NCBI GenBank assembly: GCA_037439945.1
Contig: JBBIVA010000119.1
Location: 1-12,396, forward strand
Direction of reading: 5' to 3'
Source: CALEUX01 sp037439945
Lineage (GTDB): Bacteria > Bacteroidota > Bacteroidia > Bacteroidales > Marinilabiliaceae
Length of the DNA: 12,396 nucleotides
Shown: positions 6,767-12,396 of the stretch, one piece after another
Layout: each line of letters opens with the position of its first letter
Position numbering within the stretch: position 1 is the first letter of the stretch
Translations under genes and position numbers: made by a program
The notes under the pieces: model-generated
What the model was told of the DNA's origin: nothing
Database searches by the model: none
The model's input: the letters and a program-made list of their open reading frames with translations, nothing else

Positions 6767-9616
6767 TCAGGAGTATTTCATTAAGAAATCAACCAGGTTT
6801 TCTTCATGTTTTAAGTTTAGTTTCTTTCGGAGCCTGAACCTTTTTAATTCAAGGCTCCGGGTTGAAATGTTAAGCAATGATGCTAATTCTTTTGTTGAAA
6901 GGTTCATTTTCAGAAATGCGCAAAAACGAAGATCTTTGGCCGAGATATCAGGGTATTCAAATTTTAAATTCTTGTAAAAAGTACTGTTAAGGTGGTTAAA
7001 ATTAGTTTCAAAAAGTTTCCAGTCGTCTTTACTGTTTACATTGTTATCAATTAGTTTTATTAACCTGTTAAATGGAGTTGCAATGCCTTTATTATTGTTT
7101 TTTAGTTGGAGAATTTCATCTTTTAATTCAACGAGCAACTTATTTTTATTAGCCAGTTCAAGTGCAGAAGTACTTATCTCTTTGCTTTTATGGAATATTT
7201 CTGATTCAAGTTTTTCCTTTTGTATTGCCATTATTCGTTTTTCAGAAACAATTCTTTCTTTTTCGAGTTCCTCCTTCTGCGTTATTTCCATCTCTTTTTG
7301 CTGTTTTTTAAGATGGTTATGGTGAATCAGAAAAGAAACACGTACCAATAAAAGAATTAATAATACATATCCTACAAAGGCATATCCTGTTAAATACCAT
7401 GGAGGCCTTATTTCAAATTTGAAAAGGGAAGTGTCACTTCCGGGTATTGAATTGAGCCTTACCATCAGCTCATATTTGGCCGGAGGCAGGTTTGTATATG
7501 ATTTCAGCCCCGAAGTAAATGCAACCGACCATTCATTTTCGAGTCCCGCAAGCATAACTTCATATTGATGGGGTAGCGGATTATATGTGGTATTGGAAAA
7601 AGTAAAGGTCAGATTGTTTTGATTGGCCTTTAAAACGGCAGTCGGTTTATTATGAATATTTAGGAGTGTTTCTTTTTCCCTGTTTCGGGATGAAACTGCA
7701 ACTTTTAGTAATTTAAATCTAAGAGGTTCAAAAATGTTCAGTGTATTTGCCTTGTCTGTGAATAACATAAGTCCGTTATCGAGAGTAAAGCAACTGTAAT
7801 TGCCAAGGTTATTAATATTTTCATAATTGTCAATTTTTAAGGCTCTGGGAATGGAGAAATGTTTAATAAGTTTAATTTCATATTCTGAATTAATAGAATA
7901 TAACAGTGCTTTGTTTTGGGAAATAAACCAGTAGTTATCACTAATATCCTTTATTATTCTTATTGGAATTTCATTGGGCTGAATCTGATTGTTTATTTTT
8001 TCAAACGGAATAATTTTGTTGTGCAACTCATCAAAAGTATATAAACCTAAACTAGTTGTAAATATAATCCGGTCCCTTATTTTAAAAACATGAATATTGT
8101 ATTCTTCTGGAAAACCGTTGGCTTTTCCATAGTATGTTACTTTTTCAGCCTTTTTGAACCCCTGGTCAGTTGTAATTTTATAAACACCTTTTTGGTTGTG
8201 CGAAGCCCAGATTACATCCTGCGACATTGCAGTAACAAATCTTACGGGGTCATAAAAATCGGTCATACGGTGTGAGTAATTCCATTTCCCTGATACATCT
8301 TTTTTAAATACTGCTATTCCAACATAGGTCCCCTGTATCATCCACTCTTCATTAACAGTTTCCAAACACCACCCTCCTGAAATTGGTGAAACCTTTACTG
8401 CTTGTCCGCCGGGTTTTGAAATAATAAATGTACCACTATTGTGGCCGCAAAAAAGTTGATTGTCTTTAACCAATAAATCCCAAACCTGTCCGTGCGTCCC
8501 TTCAACAAAATTTATTGCTGAGTTTTTGGAATACTGTTCAGTGCTTGGAAAATAAAACAATCCATGATTTGTACCTACATACAAATAACCTCCAAACATT
8601 ACGGCATCATAAACAGCCCCCAATTGACCTGTAAAATCGTTTATATACCTGAATGGTGAACTGGCTTCAATAAATGAGATCCCGTTATCTAAACCCATCC
8701 ATATATTTTTCTCCAAATCAGCAATAATACTTAGAATAGTGTTGTTTTGAACTCCCTGTGCCATGTTTAGGAAGTCTAATATTTGGCCTTTATTATTTAC
8801 AAGTATTGCTCCGTTTCTTATTGTTCCAAATATTGCAAGAGTATCGTTCAGTTTAAAACTACGGTTTAGCTGGTTTTTTTTGAGAAATTCCGAAGCCTGA
8901 CATTTCCATTCATGCCACTTGTTGTTATTTTTTTTGTATAAACCCATTAAGGTGGTTCCGGCTATTTCATCATTGTTAAAACTAAACCAGGCAATAACGG
9001 GTTTGTCACTAAAAAATCCACCATTATCCATTAATTTAAATGACTTATTTTTATATTCGGTTAACCCTATATTATCAGCATAAATGGCCATTTTATCTTT
9101 GTTTTTCATTAAAAAAAGTAAAAAGCCGGGACCCCTGTGCGAGGTAATTTTATTGTTTTTAAATTCGTAAATAGTAGTAAATGATTGAAAATATACAGTT
9201 TGGTCATGATATATAATCTGCCAAATTTCTTCATTTTCCTGAATATTAAGTGAATCGGAAAGGGATACGTAGTGTAAACTACCATTGCCCATAATTTCAA
9301 AAAAGCCAAACTCTTCATAGCCCCCAACAAATATTTTATTTTTATGATTGCAGGCAACCGCTCTTATAATCATTTTGTTAGGTAATGGATTAACATTCCA
9401 ATGGGTACCGTTAAAATGAAGTAAACCCTGGCTATTGCCAAAATACATTATACCACTGGTGGTATCCTGATCGATACTCCAATTTTGGCTCTGGGCATTA
9501 TAATTACCTTTAATATGGTTGCGGATAAAAAAATTACCCGGAAGTGTCTGTCCATGTGAATACAGAGAAATTAATATTAAGCAATTGAAAAGAATTATCT
9601 TATATGGCTTGGTCAT
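6767..9616 (-). CDS. Membrane one-component regulator: propeller sensor, Y_Y_Y, TM, HTH
   Basis: This 949-residue protein probably senses a glycan fragment in the periplasm and binds DNA in the cytoplasm. A signal peptide (about 1-23) precedes a beta-propeller region (about 35-640) with NYNAQSQNWSIDQD, IMYFGNSQGLLHFNG and a regulator-propeller repeat near 292-318 (ILSIIADLEKNIWMGLDNG). A Y_Y_Y domain follows (about 668-740; tyrosines 685, 707 and 715, ending IRPPWY). One transmembrane helix lies at about 744-764, then a charged coiled coil (768-840). The C-terminus (about 892-947) is a LuxR-like helix-turn-helix with STKELASLLNIS and RFRLRKKLNL. No histidine kinase core, ATPase or receiver domain is present, so this is not a hybrid two-component system but a direct sensor-to-DNA protein, broadly like SusR. 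It lies upstream of the susC-like gene on the same strand and divergent from the pectate lyase, its likely targets. Confidence 0.9.
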   Translation of the reverse strand: MTKPYKIILFNCLILISLYSHGQTLPGNFFIRNHIKGNYNAQSQNWSIDQDTTSGIMYFGNSQGLLHFNGTHWNVNPLPNKMIIRAVACNHKNKIFVGGYEEFGFFEIMGNGSLHYVSLSDSLNIQENEEIWQIIYHDQTVYFQSFTTIYEFKNNKITSHRGPGFLLFLMKNKDKMAIYADNIGLTEYKNKSFKLMDNGGFFSDKPVIAWFSFNNDEIAGTTLMGLYKKNNNKWHEWKCQASEFLKKNQLNRSFKLNDTLAIFGTIRNGAILVNNKGQILDFLNMAQGVQNNTILSIIADLEKNIWMGLDNGISFIEASSPFRYINDFTGQLGAVYDAVMFGGYLYVGTNHGLFYFPSTEQYSKNSAINFVEGTHGQVWDLLVKDNQLFCGHNSGTFIISKPGGQAVKVSPISGGWCLETVNEEWMIQGTYVGIAVFKKDVSGKWNYSHRMTDFYDPVRFVTAMSQDVIWASHNQKGVYKITTDQGFKKAEKVTYYGKANGFPEEYNIHVFKIRDRIIFTTSLGLYTFDELHNKIIPFEKINNQIQPNEIPIRIIKDISDNYWFISQNKALLYSINSEYEIKLIKHFSIPRALKIDNYENINNLGNYSCFTLDNGLMLFTDKANTLNIFEPLRFKLLKVAVSSRNREKETLLNIHNKPTAVLKANQNNLTFTFSNTTYNPLPHQYEVMLAGLENEWSVAFTSGLKSYTNLPPAKYELMVRLNSIPGSDTSLFKFEIRPPWYLTGYAFVGYVLLILLLVRVSFLIHHNHLKKQQKEMEITQKEELEKERIVSEKRIMAIQKEKLESEIFHKSKEISTSALELANKNKLLVELKDEILQLKNNNKGIATPFNRLIKLIDNNVNSKDDWKLFETNFNHLNSTFYKNLKFEYPDISAKDLRFCAFLKMNLSTKELASLLNISTRSLELKRFRLRKKLNLKHEENLVDFLMKYS

Positions 9617-9682
9617 TTGTTTTTATAATTGGCAAATTAAATATAATCAAATACATTAAATCATCATTTCTTATAATTACAA

Positions 9683-9717
9683 TAGATCTTTAGACTTTTA
9701 GAATGTTAGATGTTAGA
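9683..9717. repeat. Five TAGA units at 8-bp spacing
   Basis: TAGA occurs at 9683, 9691, 9699, 9707 and 9714, that is at steps of 8, 8, 8 and 7 bp. The last two units share the exact heptamer TGTTAGA in tandem (9704-9710, 9711-9717). The spacer bases vary, so this is a degenerate short tandem repeat. It lies 67-101 nt upstream of the regulator start. It could be a decayed microsatellite or a cluster of protein contacts; nothing in the sequence decides this. Confidence 0.5.
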
Positions 9718-9760
9718 TAAAAACAAGTTCTTGATTTTAAACACATTACAAGAACAGCCA

Positions 9761-9905
9761 ACCTGATTGTATGCGTCTGTAAATTAGGCAAATAAAAAAG
9801 TTTAGCGAAGTATTAATAATTAAAAAGAATTATAAATACCTGATTAAACAATTTATCACACATTTAATGGTTTTTTATGCCCCGTGAAATAGTATTACAT
9901 CAGGT
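9761..9905. promoter_or_regulatory. Three ACCTGAT motifs, possible regulator binding sites
   Basis: ACCTGAT occurs at 9761-9767 and 9838-9844 on the plus strand and at 9899-9905 on the minus strand. The last two extend to a perfect 9-bp inverted repeat, ATACCTGAT (9836-9844) and ATCAGGTAT (9899-9907), with centres 63 bp apart, close to six helical turns. The third copy overlaps the first base of the lyase -7 box. The likely but unproven binder is the neighbouring HTH regulator. A one-mismatch copy (ATCAGGA, 6766-6772) lies about 150 bp before the susC-like start. Confidence 0.4.
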
Positions 9906-9912
9906 ATCTTTG
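9905..9912 (+). promoter_or_regulatory. Bacteroidota-type -7 promoter box for the pectate lyase
   Basis: TATCTTTG matches the TAnnTTTG -7 consensus of Bacteroidota housekeeping promoters exactly and ends 24 bp before the lyase ATG, giving a leader of roughly 20 nt. No good TTTG -33 element is found at the usual distance upstream; the region around 9880-9886 reads GCCCCGT. A promoter with a good -7 and a poor -33 box is consistent with dependence on an activator, which is inference. Confidence 0.5.
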
Positions 9913-9936
9913 AGTTAAAAATATTTTTGAAATAAA

Positions 9937-12348
9937 ATGCAAAGGATGAAGCGAAATTTACTTTTATCACTTTTTTGTGTTGTTGGACTTTTAATTCAGG
10001 CCCAACAAATTGACGAAAATTTTGATACCACCCCTGTGGGATGGGAGTTCAATCCCCTTCCTGCGATTGTTACCGGCAGTTATCTTGAAATAAGTAAACA
10101 GAGCCTTGGAGGTTATGTAATTACCCCTATTGTAAATCAACCCTCCAGCGTAACCATTGTTACTAATAACAGTGGTAACACTAACCGCAGTATTCAGGTA
10201 TTTTATGGTGATGGGGATAGCTGGACTCTGTTGTTTGCATATGTTGTGGTCAATAAAATTGAAACAATTTCGATCTCAGTGGAGGATTTGTTGGCCTTAA
10301 GCGGACATTTCAGGCTTAAGATTGTAAATACGGGTTCTAATCCATATCGTATAGACAGGTTTACAGTTGGTGGAGTTGCTTTACCAAACAGTGAAGCAGA
10401 AATTCTTTCATTCTCAATACCGTCACAATTAGGGCCTGAAGCCATAAATAGTTCATCAGGAGAAATACGAATAAACGTTCCAACCGGAACTGATATAAGC
10501 TCAGTGGTTTCCCGGATATTTATTTCACCCAGGGCTTCTATTTCGCCATCGGCAACATCTGCACAAAATTTTACCAGTCCGGTTCAATATGTTGTAACTG
10601 CCGAAAACGGGACACAAAAAATATGGAATGTAGCTGTAGGGTTTTTAAATTCAGATCAAAAGGAAATTATTGATTTTAAATTATCTTCACTTCAAATAGG
10701 AAATGCTATAATTGATCCTATAGGGACCATATCGGTAAAAATGCCCGATGGTAGTAATCTAAACGGTTTAGTACCGCAGGTTTTTACGGTTTCAGCATCT
10801 GCCAGTATTTCACCATTGGTTACAGACCCACAGAATTTTAATAGCAATGTGGTTTATTCCATTACAGCCCAGGATGGTAGTGTTAAAAACTGGACGATTA
10901 AAACAACTTATGTTGATCCCTCAGTTTCAAATATAGATTTTAATATTCCTGTAGGTTTTGCCGCAATGAGTGGAGATGGATTTACCGGCCCAACAACTGG
11001 TGGGGGTAATATAAATTCATCAACAAATATTGTTACCATAAACGGAATTAGTGAATTTAACAAATTGGTATTTTTACTATATGACCGTATAAAAGCGTAT
11101 AAAAATAAAGCTAATAACGGTACAGCAAAGTATGCCCCACTTGTAGTTATCCTTGAAGATGGTGTTTACCCAAAAACCGGACCAATTGCCAATACCGGCA
11201 GTGTATGGGGAAATGATATGTTGTCGGTTGAAGGGCAGGGCGATATTACCTTTATTGGAAGGGGAAATGTTGTTTTGAATTTTGGGATTAACATTAAACG
11301 TTCATATAATATTATTATTCGCAATATTACATTTCAGGATTACTACGATGATGCTGTAAATATTGGTGAGCCTGAAACACATCATGTTTGGGTTGATCAT
11401 TGTACATTCGGCCATCCGACAACAATGCCTGCAAGCAAAGACCATCCTGACGGTGGGGTTGATGTGAAAAACGGGGCAAGTTTTGTGACTGTATCCTGGT
11501 GTAAATTCAGAAACAGCTGGAAAACCGGATTGGTTGGACACTCTGACAGTAACGGTGCCACTGATACAGGAAGGTTAAAAACTACTTTTTTTGCAAATTA
11601 TTATTACAACACTAATTCCAGACATCCAAGGGTTAGGTTTGGAGAAGTGCATGTGTTAAACTGCCTTTATGAAAAAGTAATGAGCTATGGTATAGCAGCT
11701 TCCAATGAGTCGCGGGTGGTTGCCGAAGGAAACTACTTTTTAAACACAGTATGGCCATTGTATGCTGACCGCACTAATGCAAACTGGACACCGGTTTATG
11801 GGCCCTGGTTATCGGAAACGGGTAATAAACAATGCACAGGGTTAAAGCAGTTTAATAATATGTATGATGACAGGGGCCTTACTACTGTTTACACAGCTGC
11901 TAAAATAAATGTTAATATGCTTAATCCGGGGGGCAAATCAATTAAGTTTGATGAACTCAATCCTGCTTCAATATTCAATCCTGCATCATATTATAATTAC
12001 ACACCGTTTTCAACCGAACTTGTGCCTGATATTGTAAGGTTATACGCAGGAGTAAATACAGTTGATTTTTTTAGTCCAACAACAGGAGTAAACCCAAATT
12101 TAAATAAGCCTGTTAATAAAACATTACAGGTTTATCCCAATCCGGCCTCCGATGAATTTTATATAGATGGAGTTTGCGAAGGAATTCTATCTATTACAGA
12201 TTTATCAGGTAACAGAGTTGCACAGTTCGGGATTGAATCCGGCAGAAAATTGTTATCAGTTGGAAAATTAGGATTGAAAAAGGGAGTTTACTTGTTCAAC
12301 TTCAGGAGTGCAGATCAGGGGTCAACAGTAAAATTTATTGTTAAATAA
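9937..12348 (+). CDS. Secreted pectate lyase, polysaccharide lyase family 1, T9SS-exported
   Basis: The enzyme cleaves polygalacturonate by calcium-dependent beta-elimination, probably outside the cell. In this 803-residue protein a signal peptide (about 1-23) is followed by a beta-sandwich-like region (24-146), two Ig-like repeats resembling DUF5018 (about 152-236 and 241-324), the PL1 parallel beta-helix (about 335-700) and a T9SS type A sorting domain (727-803: VYPNPASDEF, DLSGNRV, GVYLF, KFIVK). Family hallmarks are intact: VWVDHC (484-489), DGGVDVK with VTVSW (505-521), and SRHPRVRFG (561-569). By comparison with Erwinia PelC, R562 fits the catalytic arginine, with K529 and R567 as partners; D487, D505 and D509 are candidates for calcium binding. 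An alternative ATG at residue 4 is possible. It is divergent from the regulator, its likely controller. Pectin lyase activity is less likely but not excluded. Confidence 0.93.
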   Translation: MQRMKRNLLLSLFCVVGLLIQAQQIDENFDTTPVGWEFNPLPAIVTGSYLEISKQSLGGYVITPIVNQPSSVTIVTNNSGNTNRSIQVFYGDGDSWTLLFAYVVVNKIETISISVEDLLALSGHFRLKIVNTGSNPYRIDRFTVGGVALPNSEAEILSFSIPSQLGPEAINSSSGEIRINVPTGTDISSVVSRIFISPRASISPSATSAQNFTSPVQYVVTAENGTQKIWNVAVGFLNSDQKEIIDFKLSSLQIGNAIIDPIGTISVKMPDGSNLNGLVPQVFTVSASASISPLVTDPQNFNSNVVYSITAQDGSVKNWTIKTTYVDPSVSNIDFNIPVGFAAMSGDGFTGPTTGGGNINSSTNIVTINGISEFNKLVFLLYDRIKAYKNKANNGTAKYAPLVVILEDGVYPKTGPIANTGSVWGNDMLSVEGQGDITFIGRGNVVLNFGINIKRSYNIIIRNITFQDYYDDAVNIGEPETHHVWVDHCTFGHPTTMPASKDHPDGGVDVKNGASFVTVSWCKFRNSWKTGLVGHSDSNGATDTGRLKTTFFANYYYNTNSRHPRVRFGEVHVLNCLYEKVMSYGIAASNESRVVAEGNYFLNTVWPLYADRTNANWTPVYGPWLSETGNKQCTGLKQFNNMYDDRGLTTVYTAAKINVNMLNPGGKSIKFDELNPASIFNPASYYNYTPFSTELVPDIVRLYAGVNTVDFFSPTTGVNPNLNKPVNKTLQVYPNPASDEFYIDGVCEGILSITDLSGNRVAQFGIESGRKLLSVGKLGLKKGVYLFNFRSADQGSTVKFIVK
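10390..10908 (+). repeat. Two Ig-like (DUF5018-like) repeats in the pectate lyase
   Basis: Residues 152-236 and 241-324 align throughout: AEILSFSI with KEIIDFKL, IRINVPTGTDIS with ISVKMPDGSNLN, ASISPSATSAQNF with ASISPLVTDPQNF, and YVVTAENGTQKIW with YSITAQDGSVKNW. They link the N-terminal sandwich to the catalytic domain and probably act as spacers or accessory binding modules. The function of such domains is not established from sequence. Confidence 0.75.
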
Positions 12349-12396
12349 TTCTTTTTTAAGGTTAGGTTAATTGTAATAATTGATATAGGTGGTTTG
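12349..12396. other. Right edge downstream of the lyase gene
   Basis: The 48 bases after the lyase stop contain a short T-run directly after the stop codon but no stem-loop before it and no open reading frame. Nothing is recognised; a terminator, if present, lies beyond the window. Confidence 0.6.

Larger units (their letters stand above)
9617..9936. other. Divergent intergenic region between regulator and pectate lyase
   Basis: These 320 AT-rich bases contain no convincing gene. They must hold the lyase promoter and probably the regulator's. On the plus strand there is an exact TAnnTTTG box (9905-9912). On the minus strand I saw only one-mismatch versions of that box near the regulator start. 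The region also holds a TAGA array (9683-9717) and three ACCTGAT motifs, described separately. No tRNA, riboswitch or strong terminator was recognised. Confidence 0.7.

Noticed and set aside
6767..9616. Hybrid two-component histidine kinase
   Set aside because: The propeller and Y_Y_Y domains suggest it, but after the transmembrane helix only a coiled coil and an HTH follow, with no kinase, ATPase or receiver motifs.
9727..9755. 7-bp inverted repeat GTTCTTG / CAAGAAC with a 15-bp spacer in the divergent region
   Set aside because: A 7-bp pair at this distance is expected about by chance in 320 bp, and nothing else supports it.

Overview
The window looks like a piece of a Bacteroidota chromosome. 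It is AT-rich, has a SusC/SusD pair, a membrane-anchored propeller regulator of the kind common in this phylum, a type IX secretion (T9SS) C-terminal sorting domain, a TAnnTTTG-type promoter box and no clear Shine-Dalgarno sites. I cannot name the genus from sequence alone.

Layout, left to right. Positions 1-279 are non-coding and hold a perfect 23-bp palindrome, an imperfect GC-rich stem-loop and two similar ~30-bp direct repeats around it. Four genes follow on the minus strand; in transcription order they are a one-component membrane regulator (9616 to 6767), a SusC/RagA TonB-dependent transporter (6614 to 3585), a SusD/RagB lipoprotein (3566 to 2028) and a lipoprotein with an Ig-like domain and two LamG lectin-like domains (2001 to 280). 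The last three are separated by only 18 and 26 bp and are probably one operon. The 320-bp region 9617-9936 divides the regulator from a divergent plus-strand gene for a large secreted family 1 pectate lyase (9937-12348). It holds a good -7 box for the lyase gene and three copies of ACCTGAT.

Taken together this is a compact polysaccharide utilization locus, most likely for pectin (homogalacturonan). The lyase, exported by T9SS, would cut pectate outside the cell. The LamG lipoprotein and SusD would bind the polymer or its fragments at the surface, and SusC would import the oligosaccharides with energy from TonB. The regulator would sense a fragment in the periplasm and act directly on DNA through its cytoplasmic helix-turn-helix. 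All substrate statements rest on the neighbouring lyase.

I see no wholly new system here. The points most worth a second look are the triple ACCTGAT motif, one copy of which overlaps the lyase promoter box; the two LamG modules conserved in protein despite silent DNA divergence; and the unexplained structured DNA at the left edge.
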